Source: Rhytidiadelphus loreus
Lineage: Eukaryota; Streptophyta; Bryopsida; Hypnales; Hylocomiaceae
Assembly: GCA_947034895.1 (NCBI GenBank)
Contig: OX344763.1
Coordinates: 20,863,001-20,927,000 of the forward strand
Direction: 5' to 3'
Length of the DNA: 64,000 bases
Each line of letters starts with the position of its first letter. The first letter of the stretch is position 1. The notes beneath the pieces are model-generated. The model was not told where the DNA came from. It saw nothing but the letters and a program-made list of their open reading frames with translations, and did no database searches. The translations under genes were made by a program, and so were the position numbers. This document shows, piece after piece, positions 32,850 through 45,200 of the stretch.

Positions 32850-35800
32850 TCAATATGCATGTATGTCATTCTCCAATCGTTCATTGTCCAACTCCTCCAT
32901 CTGCATTGCAATATATTCCAACAAATGAGGTTTTGCTAATGTCGGAATATTGACTTCCTTCTCTGTAACCTCTCCATGAACTAGTACATTATTCCGTACC
33001 ACAAACCCACTTCTTGATTTTGTAGGTATATCTTCCCATGAAAATATAGCTGCTTCTTTCTCCACCCATCCATGTCTCTCACGGGACGGCTCCCAAGATC
33101 CTTCCAAACAATTAGCATACCGTTCTTTGCTTGAACGTCCTCCTATACTAGCTCTGGCACTCAGAATTGGCCAGTACCATATCACTTTCATCTTGGTTGC
33201 CCACTTCCGTTGACCGAACTCCAAAATCTTCCCAATATAAAATGGCACGCCTTCTTTTACTTCAGTTGGCTCCACAGTGAGGGCTACGAACTGTCCAACT
33301 CGTAGGTCTTTCTCTGGTTCAAACACTGGAAATGGATCTTCTTCTTCATTAGTGCTCCGAACTACATTTGTACTTGTCCCTTCATTTATCCTTCTTCTTT
33401 TTGGAGCCCTTGTTCCAAGAGGTTGTTTCGTTTTGTTCCTTCGCGGACCAAAGTAGCCTTGTGCTTCTGGATTTGGCATTGTTGCCATGATTGAATCCAC
33501 TGCTGCTGACATCATGTTTGACTCTTCACCTGTAGTTGGAACTGTATTCAACTCTGTATTCTTTCCTTCATTCACTTCAGTTATTGATGGCCAGAAAGGT
33601 AGTTCGCTCTGTACTGTTCTATCCATATTGGGAAATTCTCTGAGGTGCTTCATGAACTCTTCTGTGTCCTTCATCGCTTGAAGGTTCTTCTCCACATTTA
33701 TTCCCCTCTCCACACATTTTTCCTTGTACACAATGAAATCTTCCAACGCCCTGAGCTCTCTCTCATCCGCTGCAAATACCTCTGTTAGAGCCGGTTTCTC
33801 CATTGGAGTAGGTAAAGATTGCAAACACATGTGCCCCTCTGTCGGACCCCACGCATCTTTGCTGAAGTGCTTGTGTTGAACTCTGGGCATTCCATTTTCC
33901 ATGTAGAACCTCATGTGGTGTGGAAATGTTATCCCTGTTAATTGGTCCCCTCCCCTCAAAAGGTGTGGTGTGATAAAGGACTTCCAATCTCGAACGTTCT
34001 CAAGTTTTCGTGCACTCACAAAAGACTCTGTATATGATGTTCCTTTCTCAACCAAAGATAACATCTCGTCAAGAGAGTCAATATTGGTCCTCTTCAAAGT
34101 ATTTGAAATAATACTGAATCGTTGGTCTATGTCTTCATGGGTGTGCCCAACGATGAGAAAACATAATTGCACCTCCTGAAAGTAACCCATGCCCACTAAT
34201 GCTGCACATAATGCAAACATGTATATGTTCTTGTTCTCGCGAGTTGTGTTGTCTGCTTGGATTCTTAAAGTTGGTGGTAGCTTTCCTTTCCGTCTTCGAA
34301 CATCAGATATCACATGCATTATTGTGGTTATCACTTGATTGTTGTCATGCTTGTGGTGCGCGTCAATCCACACATCTGCATACAATCCAATCCCATGCAC
34401 TAGTACTCCACATAGATGAGTTTTCACAAACCGAGACTCTATGTTCTTCACAGTTTGCCTCATCTTCGGAACCATCATCGTATTCTGGTCCATACCATCC
34501 ACTATCAAACACATATATAAGTCTGGTGTAATCATTGCTAACCTCTTGAACAACCAATAATCGCGTCTCTCTTCCATTTGATGATGAATGTGTATAATAT
34601 ACCACTTCTTTATCTCCGCACGCGTTGCTGCATTTGTTGTACCTTCCATTCCACACTTATATTCCCAACAATGGTAACACTTTGAAAATCGGGAGTACAG
34701 TGGAATCTATACGTGTGAAAATTCCTTGCGCCACAATCGATGAAAAGAAGCGAGCGACAATGGCTCTCCATCTACCATCTTCTTCACTTCTTCATTGACA
34801 TAGTGAAATACATCCACCTTTGTTGTGTTCATGGGTAACAATACCAAAGGTACTATGCTATTGTCAACCTTCCTTCGTACTTGCTGGTGAGGTTGAGTGC
34901 ATCCAGCTTCTTTCACAAATTCTTCAAAGCTCTGACGTGCTGCAGACATTTTTGCTCCTTCTCTCAAATGACATGTATTTCCGTGTACCGCAGACACTCT
35001 TCCATAAACTTGTTGTGATTGCTTCAACTGCTTGAACCGCCGTTGCGAATAACCCAATGCTACTACATAGCAAGCATTGCAAACATGGATGCCATCCAAT
35101 TTAGTCTCATATTTGTCCCTCTTCCCTCCTTCTTCTCTTTTGTAGAAAGCACTCAACATTTGTAGCATCCATGTTGATCGAACCTCATACTTTTGCCCCC
35201 ATGCCATATATCTTTGATTCAAAATGTACTTTTTGTCTATCTTTGTCAAGCAGTTCTGTTTGCATCCGCCTTCATTTTTGGCTGTTAGTACACTTTGCAA
35301 AGTCACTTTCTGAGTCAATGATTCTCCTCTTAAACGTGGTCCTCGTTCTCTTCTTCTACGGGTACCCATTGAATAACTTCGGGTACTTCTGCATTCCGGT
35401 AACCCATCCCTCACTTCTCCACTATCTCCAAAATTGTTCAGCCGTTCAATTCTTGAAGATCTTTCATGATGGGTACTACTAGTACCGGGAGTATTGTGAG
35501 ATATTTCTGATGGACTGGGATTATTGTTGCTCTCGTGGAACTCGAATTCTGGTGTTGCTACTGGAGAAAAGGTAAAATTGTGTCCTCCTCCTGCTTGCAT
35601 GTTAATTGGCCTTCCCCCTCCTTTGATACGAATTCTTGATTTTTTCCAACGAATCACCAACCCCAAACACTGCCCGAGACGCTCCCCTACCAATTCTCCA
35701 GTCCACACAGTTCTATCCACAACATGCAACACTCGCACAACAACTTCATGAGGGAACAATTTAACATGATGCAACTCCATCCCACAAACAATACTCTCCT

Positions 35801-36020
35801 CAATGAGTCATGTTCCAACAATTGCTCCCAACTCTGAGATGAGTTCTACGGTGTCTTCCCTCATCTGTGTTGCCACTTCATGCCTTTCAACATCACTGTC
35901 TCTAAATAGAATTGCTCGACAAGCTCGGACTATTCTGTGCCCAACACTTCCTGGGGTAGGCCCTCCTATTGTTGCATTTGTTGGTAAGGCCACTAGACTA
36001 CCGAAACCTCGAGCATCCAT
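32850..36020 (-). pseudogene. DUF7869-like transposase candidate, two in-frame stops
   Basis: One frame of 1056 codons from the ATG at 36020, interrupted by TGA at 35808-35810 (codon 71) and TAG at 34707-34709 (codon 438). Sequence resumes in phase each time, and SRFSKC after the TAG fits the family. The middle has a Cys cluster (CNACY). The core carries VDGMDQ (about 507-512), QADN...REN (about 588-597) and VGHTHEDIDQ (about 624-633). These acidic residues recall an RNase H-like DDE/D site, as expected of DUF7869 proteins. The C terminus has a basic stretch (PKRRRI) and a BAH/SH3-like chromatin-reader-type segment (VGQFVAL...SWE). A splice-acceptor-like TTGTAG/GAG upstream (about 36049-36060) could add an exon. 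It may act on the element's own TIRs, by inference. Confidence 0.65.
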
Positions 36021-38226
36021 ATTCGTCAATTCTTTCACCCAAGGTTTCTCCTACAATACCATTTACATGTAAGATTCACAGTACCACAAAAACAATTCAA
36101 AAAATAAAAACTTCATTTTCATACTTCAGAAACTTATCAAGTAGAAGTAAAACCAAGATTGTAAGAAACACTTCATTGTTAAGTGCCTTCAGATGGGATT
36201 GAAAGAATATAATTCCAACGATGTGATTGTTCTAGCAAGCACACTGAACCATTTAAAAAAAAATGGAATTTTTTTTCAATATTACATTCTGCAATGAATT
36301 ATATAAGTTCTTTTTCCAAAAAAATGCTTACATTGCCCAATAAATAAGATTGTTCATAACTTTCACATCACTAATCCAAATGGAATGAATCAAAACTTCA
36401 GATGTAGACAAAACATAATCTTCTACAAGAAAAAGCAAAAAAAAAAAAATATAATTTTTTTTCAATATTTTTTATGTTGCCATCTGAGTTCAATTCTTGC
36501 CTTTTTTTGGTATAACTGTTGCTACCAAGCACCGATGGGAATAAAAAATGTATTCCCATAAAACTTATTTGCTTTTCTGTCTTCAATGAAAGTTTCAAAA
36601 CATTCAAAAATTATCCCACAAGGAGACAATGGGACTTCAAGGGTTCACTAAAGATATTAGCATGTAAAGTCAGTTCATGTGTGTTTTTACCAATTCTAAT
36701 TGCATATTAAAGTGTATGTCCATCAATCAACCACTTAAAAGTTGGATTTGAATATTTGACTAGTAAAACTTATCAAAAGTTTGTTTAGTAAATTTACATT
36801 TGAGGCAGTCAAGTGGAATTGACATGTATGCTTCGGTTATTCATATTTTGTGAAGCTAATAATAATTCATTATGAATCATTAGTTATGACCTCCTGCCAT
36901 GTATTCCCTCTGCGCCAAAACGATTTTCTTCTATTTTGTTGACATTTATTTTATGCCAATTTCATTAATCATATTGAGAAAGCTTCCTAATTTTATATCA
37001 CTAGAATCAATAAAGAACATTTCATGTATTCATTTCATCCTACATGAAAAATGCCACAAGGAAGTGTCCACATGACCTACTCAAAACCCTTAAAAGAACA
37101 TGAAGTCTCGCATGAATTTCAAATTGAACTATCATTCATTCATAATCTGACTTGTAATGCTTTTATTATTCATGGTTTCGAGCTCATAACTCATTTCGTG
37201 CCATCGTTGAATCTCTAGAACAATTGCCAAAATATTACTAATGAGTACAAAGCACGCTCACTGTCCATCAAAAAACAGTATTTAAGGGAAAAATTTCGAA
37301 TTCAAAATAATATTTTTGGTACTCTAATAGGTTATCTATGATTTCTATAATGAGTTCATTTGAAATGTGTTTGATATTTCAAAAACAAACATGCCAATAA
37401 CCACAAACATGAGTGGTCCTACTTTGGTAACAAAGTTGCACTAGTGAAGTAGGCTGCAAATTCTGCCCAACAAGGCAGAAGCCATTGTAACAAACGCCTC
37501 GAGCCTTCAAGGTCACTCCTTAGCACAAATATTTTGTGATGTATTGGACAATCACATAAAAAAATTCTTTTTGTAATGCAATTGAAGATTCAAGAATGTC
37601 CTCAATTACGTTCTAATTATAATATAAAACTTAATAAGTTAACTAAGTGTCAAATTGCATCAATTATATGATTTATATCTCAATATTGCTTTCAATTAAG
37701 GTTCAAAAATACATTTAATTTTGTGTCAATTATTTCGATTTCAGCATTATATTGTAGCAAGCCAAAGTACACTTAAAACAACAGCTAAACAAGTTCAGAG
37801 ACTCTCATAAAGCAATTTTTCCCACTTTATGCACTAACTTTGTAGAGGCAGAGGTAAGTTTACTTTCTTAAATACAAACCACATAGCTCTCTAGCAAAAT
37901 TGTATCACTCCATAAATTTCAAAATTGTGAAAGAGGAGAAATTTTTTTATTACCCCAACATAAAACACTGTTCTTTTGGGTATGTACAACCATAATCAAC
38001 AATGCCCCAAATGTTACACATACACTTGGTTAAAAAAAGGTCAACATCATGGAGATTTCGGTTACAAAACATGTACACAATCAAACTATGAGAGTTTAAC
38101 ATGGTGCCTACTGCTGTTTCTTGATTCACCTGTAAACAACATTTTGAAAGTTCATAACTTATTCATATGGAGTCTGTCTAAATTTTACTTGTTCTGATTT
38201 CTCTTCAAAGTCCCAATCATATCCAA
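36021..38226. other. AT-rich interior of giant element
   Basis: No gene recognised. Contains long A/T runs and a few short ORFs (36398-36607, 37976-38197) without recognisable motifs. It could hold promoter or intron sequence for the divergent frames; nothing specific is seen. Confidence 0.4.
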
Positions 38227-38510
38227 TGTTTTTTTTAACGTTTTTCATGTAATGGCAAAGTGGCAATATTAAATGTTCTGGTGGTGCTCTAAGTTTCAAC
38301 AGTCATCCACGTACTGAAAAAAAAATGTGATATTATGTATCTATGATTCTATTTTCATTCACAATGTGGTGATTTCATCCAAGATTTTCCTTGAACTTGA
38401 AGTTCTATTGGTGATTTCATCCAAAATTTTACTAAACATTTTCTATACCTTGCTGCTCATCTAAATTTTTTGGTGCTTCTAAGCACCAAATCGCCAGAAA
38501 AAAATAACAC
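38227..38510. repeat. Dispersed AT-rich repeat, copy 2
   Basis: Relative of 17521-17810, so the sequence is mobile and occurs both inside the giant element and in the GLP2-GLP3 spacer. Noncoding. Confidence 0.5.
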
Positions 38511-38744
38511 TGATCATATCCATTAAATAATGAATATAAGTAAAATAAAAGTAATATGAGAAGATAAATGCAGCCTCATAGTGAAGGACTCTCTATTTTA
38601 ATCTTTACTGATGGACATATGACATTTACTTATGGAAGCAAGTTAAATCTTCATTCCACTATGTGCATTCTTCCTAACTCCAATCACATTGTCTTGCTTG
38701 AAATTGGCAGAATAATTAGCCCTAGAACGCCTGGAATGTCATTC

Positions 38745-38803
38745 TTTCGGAGGGCAATGGCGTTCGGAGGGCAATCGTATGCGTTCGGAGGGCAATCGTA
38801 TGA
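38745..38803 (+). repeat. Short tandem repeat, unit about 21 bp
   Basis: Three copies of 'ttcggagggcaat' spaced by 17-21 bases. It lies in an 82-codon ORF (38568-38816) with no recognised family. Confidence 0.6.
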
Positions 38804-39059
38804 ATTATTAGTTTAAAATAAAAATTCTCCACGTAAATGATGTTTATTGAGTGGGAGCCAAACTACATAAATAAAATGCAATAAATTTCGGGAAAATTGA
38901 TATTTTTTAATTACAATTAGAAATTTTTATGTATTTTCAATGTCTATTGACTCCAAGGCCAAGTTCAAGGCCAAGGCCAAACCCATATTGTTCGACTTCT
39001 ATCCCTTTTTCTCCCATATCTATGACAAATAACCCTTTCTCCACAAATAACAAATAACA

Positions 39060-39235
39060 AATATATTTTTCTCCCATATCTATAACAAATAACAAATAAC
39101 AAATAACAAATAACATCCAAATAACAAATAACATCCAACAACAAATAACATCCAACAACAAATAACATCCAACAACAAATAACATCCAACAACAAGCAAC
39201 ATCCAACAACAAGCAACATCCAACAACAAGCAAAT
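39060..39235 (+). repeat. Minisatellite, 'aacaaataacatccaac' type
   Basis: More than ten imperfect copies of a 7-17 bp motif, shifting from 'aacaaat' to 'aacaagcaacatcc' toward the right. It gives the minus-strand hydrophobic shadow ORFs (for example 38937-39341), which are not genes. Confidence 0.75.
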
Positions 39236-39238
39236 CCA

Positions 39239-39262
39239 GACCCCGCGCAGTTGCGCGGGGTC
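39239..39262. other. GC-rich perfect hairpin
   Basis: 11-bp arms (GACCCCGCGCA and its complement) around a 2-base loop. It separates the minisatellite from a GC-rich block with CT-repeats. It could be a cruciform or a transposon end; no CTAG/CTRR Helitron end follows it. Confidence 0.55.
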
Positions 39263-39339
39263 GACAACGTGGGGCGGCGGGAGTATACCTGCGGAGGGGG
39301 GAATACCGTCGGCTCTTTTTCTCAGGTCCTCGTTCGAAC

Positions 39340-39660
39340 ACTGCTGCTGTCTGCTCTCCTTCGCCGCAGCTGTCTGCTCTGCTCTCTCTCTCCTCCGCCG
39401 CAGCTGTCTACTCTGCTCTCTCTCTCCTCCGCCGCAGCTGTCTACTCTGCTCGCTCTCTCCTCCGCCGCAGCTGTCTGCTCTGCTCGCTCTCTCCTCCAC
39501 CGCAGTTGTCTGCTCGCTCGCTGTCTGCTGCTCGCTCGTCCACTGGCTGCTGGCTGCTCGCTAGCCCGCTGCTGCTCGCGTCCGGCGCAGGTACTCTCCT
39601 CCGCCACTGCTCGCTGGGCCGACACTACTGCTGTCTGCTCGCTGGGCTGCCACTGCTCGC
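39340..39660 (+). repeat. GC-rich tandem repeat, unit about 39 bp
   Basis: Four to five copies built on 'tctcctccgccgcagctg' and 'ctgctcgctc', decaying rightward. It is strikingly GC- and pyrimidine-rich within an AT-rich element. It might be the promoter or leader of the plus-strand frame at 42268, but the 2.6 kb gap and the lack of a clear splice model leave that open. ORFs over it are compositional. Confidence 0.6.
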
Positions 39661-40139
39661 TGTATAGTGTGTAGATTTTAGGGTTTTAATTGAGGGCCTG
39701 TTTTTCTTTTGTTGTTGTATGCGTTGTTGGCTTTGTTGTGTTGTTGCCGTTGTTGCCGTTGCGTTGTTGTTGTTGCGTTTTTTCAGTTGCGTTGTTGCAG
39801 TTGTGCTTACTGGAGTCACAATCGAGTTTTCTTCAAGTATTGAATGCATGATTTTACAGGACGCAGCACCCCTGAAGAAGCGCCTATTCCGACGCAGCGC
39901 CTGTTCCGTTATAGATCTGTAGGTCGTTTTTGGGAGCCTTGCTGTCATCATCTCTGCGGAAGCATTTTTAGGATATTGTAAACTGCTTGGACGATTTCGT
40001 GGTTGCCCGTGCTCTTGTGTTGGAACTCGTGTGCATTACCTTTCTGATCTAGCATTTCTGTATGCAAAATTACAAGTTTCATGACTACATTCTGAGCTCA
40101 TATGAACGACATAATTGAGATAGTGAAAGAATACCATTA

Positions 40140-41345
40140 CCTCAGATATCTAAATTGAACAAGAAGTGAACTGTAACCACAGAAATTCAATCTAGACATG
40201 GTTGAGACCACAGTGGAAAATAAAACACAGCAGTATTACTCATAGATCGAAGGATTATAACTTGAATTGTAATGACTGATCATAAGGATGTTAACTCTAT
40301 GAAACTATTTGATGTCTTTCAATAGTATTTTCATTTGCCTAATTTTAAATATTGGTCACCAAAAAAATCTGAGTTTGTAACTTATAACATGCATAACTCC
40401 AATCAATTTACAACTTCTTAAAACCTATTTTTAAAAAATAAATAAATGAATTTTTAATGTGATTTTTCTTCCAAGATTTGGTGTATTTGAGGCTCATTCC
40501 AAGAATTCTCAACACTTAAAAAATAAAGATTTGCAATGGACACCCTTGCATAAAATCTTGAATAGAAAAAAAACATTCAATTATTTTCAGATTTGGACTA
40601 TTGATGCTAAAACTAAACTTTGAAGAATGTTATTCAAAAATATAAACTACTAGAAAAAGAAACTTGGTTAGATTTTATTTAGCTTCAAAGTACTGTCGGC
40701 ACCAGAATTTTGTGCCTAAGGCATTCAGGGGTTAAATCCTTAATGCCTCAATCCATTTTCAAATTTTGAAACATTTTTTATTATATCTTTGTACAATAAT
40801 ACCATTTACCAAAATTTCATGAAATTTGGCATAAAAGGAAGTTGTATTTTTAAGATTCAAGTGTTACATTGGATGAATGAGAAGGTAGTTGGATGAAATA
40901 GTGTCTACAAGCCCTTTGTTCATTGTCCAAAATATGGACGTCGGAGCACTGAATTGTTAAAGTGTTGAAAGTCAATAGAATATAGAGAAAGAAACAAACG
41001 AAACAGAGAATAGAACATCAATGCTCATAGAGACAGAGACATCAAGTGATGGAAGTCACACTCAAATGCAACCAATTGAATCTGGAACCAAATACATAGA
41101 ATAAGACTATATTTCTAGAACGATTTGAAATACCTAAATAAAATAAAAGCAATTAGGGGAGGCTTTGTCAGTTTGTAGTGAACAACACAGGTACTACACG
41201 GTGCTCCGTGTATAGAGTGCATAGCCCCCAAATCACCATCTTTTTCTACTTTGCCCAGTAGCTATTATTAGAAGTGGGCAAATTTTCATATTTTCTTATT
41301 GACAATTGACAAGTGAAAGAAGGTTCCAATGCATCAAAGAACACA
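40140..41345 (+). repeat. 1.2 kb dispersed repeat inside giant element
   Basis: Collinear with 62660-63655, outside the element. Shared blocks include 'aatctagacatg', 'aacatgcataac', 'tatttgaggctcattcc', 'gcaatggacaccc' and 'attattaga'. No coding sequence. In this copy the small TTAA element at 40732-40960 is inserted. Confidence 0.6.
40732..40960. mobile_element. Small TTAA element (T1 family), degenerate
   Basis: TTAAATCCTTAATGCC at the left and GGAGCACTGAATTGTTAA at the right. It matches the copy at 49535-49770 ('gattcaagtgttacattgg', 'atatggacgtcggagc'). The dispersed repeat at 62660-63655 lacks it. Confidence 0.55.
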
Positions 41346-42267
41346 AGTAAAAGAATTTTCTTTTCATTAACCATGTATGGAATCTTCATAATTATAGAAT
41401 TTTCTTATTAAAAGTTATAGTAAAAGGGAAGTTGCAAAATTAGGTTTGGAAGGAATCCTATAAATGCAGTCAGTAATACTTGAAACATTTAGTAGTAATA
41501 AACCAAAATATAAATTGATTCTAGATTCATTGTTTGTGTGCTAGAAGAAATATGTTGTATTTGAATATTCAATTCAATTTTGTATTTATGAACATAAAAA
41601 ATGTCACATGTATGACAAAAGTATTGCTCACTAAATAGAAGAAGGTGATATTATGAATTCATATGAAATTTTCATGTAATATGACTTGAATAGATAAGGT
41701 ATGGTACAACATGGTTGATTTCTATTGTTCTAATGGAGTTTTTGTAGTTCAAAGTTTGAAAGCTCATTACTTATACAATGTTTTTTAGATTTCGTGGTAT
41801 ATGAAAATTTTATATAATTATTATAAGTGAGTGCAATGCGTATGCCTTATGTGGTTTGTGAAGTAACTTTCTTACAGTCAGGCTTTTTTTTTTGTAGTCA
41901 AATGTTGTTTACTTTTTGTGTAGTAGATATTCTTTTAAAGTAGAAGATCTAAATTGTACTAATGACTTATGAATGTGAAGTATGTGGGAAATAATAAATT
42001 TCTTTTGAGGATCAATGAACTAACTTTCTACATATATTATGGAAATAGTATGCATTCCACACATGCCTGTACTAGTGTACATAATGATTTTATATGTACA
42101 TGCAATGAAAAATGAATTTGTGAATTTCAAAAATGAATGCATCCAGAAGGCATTTTTTGGTTTCTTAAGACTTTTAGCAGTGTATTCTTCAAAATATAGG
42201 AGACAATCATTGCTTAGTTCTTGTACTTATACTTTTGTATTTCATGATGATTACCAACAGAACCATT
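41346..42267. other. AT-rich region upstream of the long plus-strand frame
   Basis: No supported gene. A possible promoter region for the frame at 42268; several TATA-like stretches exist but none stands out. Confidence 0.3.
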
Positions 42268-45200
42268 ATGGCTATCAAAACATATAATGAATGGGTTGAA
42301 CACGGATGGTGGCTTGTGGCGATTGACACAGCAACGGATGCAGCAACAAGCACTCCGACAGGAATGTTGTAGATCACAGAGCACCCTATGCGGGAAGGGA
42401 GGCATTGGACAGCTTTGGATATGGAACGTGGGAAACTGACATCCATTTCCACTGCACCTGACGATTTCATATTTTTGAATGTTCAAATGGAAGTAGGCAA
42501 CAATGCGAGGTACAAGCTGCAGAGGAATTTGATGATGGCACCAATTCCACCTTCTTGTTTGGAGGTAGAGAAACCCATGAGGGTCATACAAAAACTTGCA
42601 GAGCATTGGAATATTATGCCAGAATTGCTTCAGAATGCACGTAGTGAAGCAGTGCAAAGGATCATGAAATTGAGTCTAGAAGATGTTTTAAGAGGGAGGC
42701 GATATGTGGTGGATGCCTTGGCTTATGAAGAGATGCAAAATACAGATCCCTCCAATGTCAGAGATAAAACTCCGCCACGTGAACCTGAAGAAACGGATCC
42801 TGTGTACAGGATACTTGCAGCTCCGTTAAACGTGCACTGGTTGCTTGTTCAAAACCGTGTTAGAAGGCGTTCACCACCACGAGCAGTTCAAGAGAATGAG
42901 TCCTCTCCTATTTCTGTTGAGCAACGAAGAGTGAGAACCAAGCATGGAAAAAGTCCACACGATGGAACAAGAGGGAGGTCATCATCTAGTGCAGGCACAT
43001 CTAGGGGTGCTGTTGAACATGGTGGTTTAATCTCACCACGTGTTGAACCAAGCACAGTGATGTCTACAGGTGCAGCTATCAACACCTTTCCAGTTTCAGC
43101 ATCCATAGGAGGAGAGTCATCCAAAAGAGTTGCCCAACGGAAGAAAGGACCACAAGGTTCTAAAGCATCCAAAGTTGTTAATCCACGTGGAAGAGGAAGA
43201 GGAAGAGGAACTGTGAGACAAGTAGATACTCAAATGCCACCAAGCACCGAACATGGTATAGGAGAAAGGAATACACGCGCAATAGAAGAGCATGTTGAAC
43301 ACGATGAAGCATTTGAAATTGTGGAAGAATCCGGAGAAGAAGAAGAAGAAGAAGAAGAAGAAGAGACCCATAGAACTCACGTGTCTACAAGTGTTGGTCC
43401 ATTTGTAAGATTTCCTTCAAATGATGAATTTCTAGCGGGATACATATAGGGTATGGGCTTGGTTTTCAATGCGAGGATTGAAAACATTCGAGCTGTTGGA
43501 CACGTGGAGACGAATCACCGAGCTTTGACTGATAGGCGTGTGTCAACCACGTATAAGCGACTTTGTGGAAGAGAAGAGCCTAATATGTCACCTCTAACTT
43601 TACGTCCAATTGCTTATATTGTGGAAGGAGTGAACATGGAAGGTGTTGCCCAACAAAGGGAGATCCCATTTTCAAACACTGATGCAGTGAAAGAGTTTAA
43701 CGCTGCATACCTACATAATGCTCGAGCTGTTGCAAGAAATCCCGACATGTCGAAGATCAATTGGTTGGAAAACAACATCATTTGGGAGCCAGTTGATGGT
43801 CAACATGTGGTTGCAGCTTGCAAACAAGGTGAAAGGCAGCACATAGCAGGGTTGTTGGAGGATGAGGAGTACTTTAACATATTTGCCAGAAGGAAAGCAC
43901 GATTTGTTGTGTACAATGATTCGAAGGTGTATATAGAAGCGTCTGTGCGAATAAATGCTAAAGAATTTGAGAGAGAGTTCTACACAACAATGGAAAAAGA
44001 TCTGGTGAAGCTACGAGCAATTTGGGAAGCTTGTGGGAGACCTAATCCACAATCACGAGCAGATGATGCACAACGAGCTAGAGCAGTAACGATGGCAGCA
44101 AGTGCGTTGCATTGGATGAGGTCATCTGTGCAGAATGTATCGTTGGGGGGTATTTCTAAAAGGATGGCACAGTACACCCGCCATGCATGGCAGGAAGACG
44201 AAGTTGCGTATGAAGCTGTTCTACAAGTTTGCCGGGATTATGAAGAAGGACTATTTTGGTATAGCAAAGATGATTTGAAGAAGTGGAAGAAGTATGCAGA
44301 TCAGAAGTCGTTGGATGCAAATGTTGATGTGAGGGAAAACAGAAAGAAGATGGAGAGGCTTTGGCTGAGGCCACTGGTGAGGGTTCCTAAAGTAAATTAC
44401 TTGCGGTTGGCAAAAGAAATGTCTGCTAAACCTCTTGTTGATGGTGAACGTCCACAACAAAGATTTTTCTTCAACAATGCTAGTAGCAACACTCCAGCAA
44501 AGGGTACTTTGGCTTGGGCAACTGAGCGTATTCAACGAAGGGAAGTAGTGCGAAATGCAATACGGTGGTTGATGGTCGAATCAGGGCAAACACATCCGAA
44601 GACTATGGACAATTTTTTCCTTATGAATGTGCGAAAATTTGAAGGACATGACCGCAAGCAGTTGCAAGTGCTTGTTGAAGTAGTTGACAAGAAAATGAAG
44701 ATAGCTTGGTCATCTCCAACAGTGAAGACTATCGAAGCGCTGCGGAGGTTTGAAGCTCTAATACCTCCAATGATCAAAGATCATTATGTGAATATCGAAC
44801 GTGGTGGATCAGGGTACCACGGGTATAACAAAGATGTGACGAACTTGGATGAGGCGAGCTGGGATTGGCAGTTGACTGTACCGTGTAATACACATGAAGT
44901 GAATGTTGGAGGTGTTTCAATTCGATGCGGAGGATGTTTTTTTACAAAAGGTGTTGTGGAATTGGGAATGCCTTGTTTGTGGATATTTGATTGTAGACGG
45001 TGCGGGGCAAAAGGAGAGGATGAAGCTTGGACAGACGTTGAGTACAATACTGCATTGCAAATAGTGCAACAGTGGATGGCAGGCATTCACAAGTGAACAA
45101 CAATATTTTTGTTTCCACCAGGAACGTATTTCGAAGAGAAGATGAGAGAGAATATGGTATTGCCATCAGCGTGTACATGGCGGAAAGGAGTTTGGGTGTT

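Noticed and set aside
39239..39262. Helitron 3' end suggested by the GC hairpin
   Set aside because: No CTRR-type end shortly downstream and no matching 5' TC end was found.
38937..39625. Hydrophobic Cys/Leu/Val-rich ORFs on the minus strand
   Set aside because: Translations of the minisatellite and the CT-rich tandem repeat; repeated peptide is compositional.
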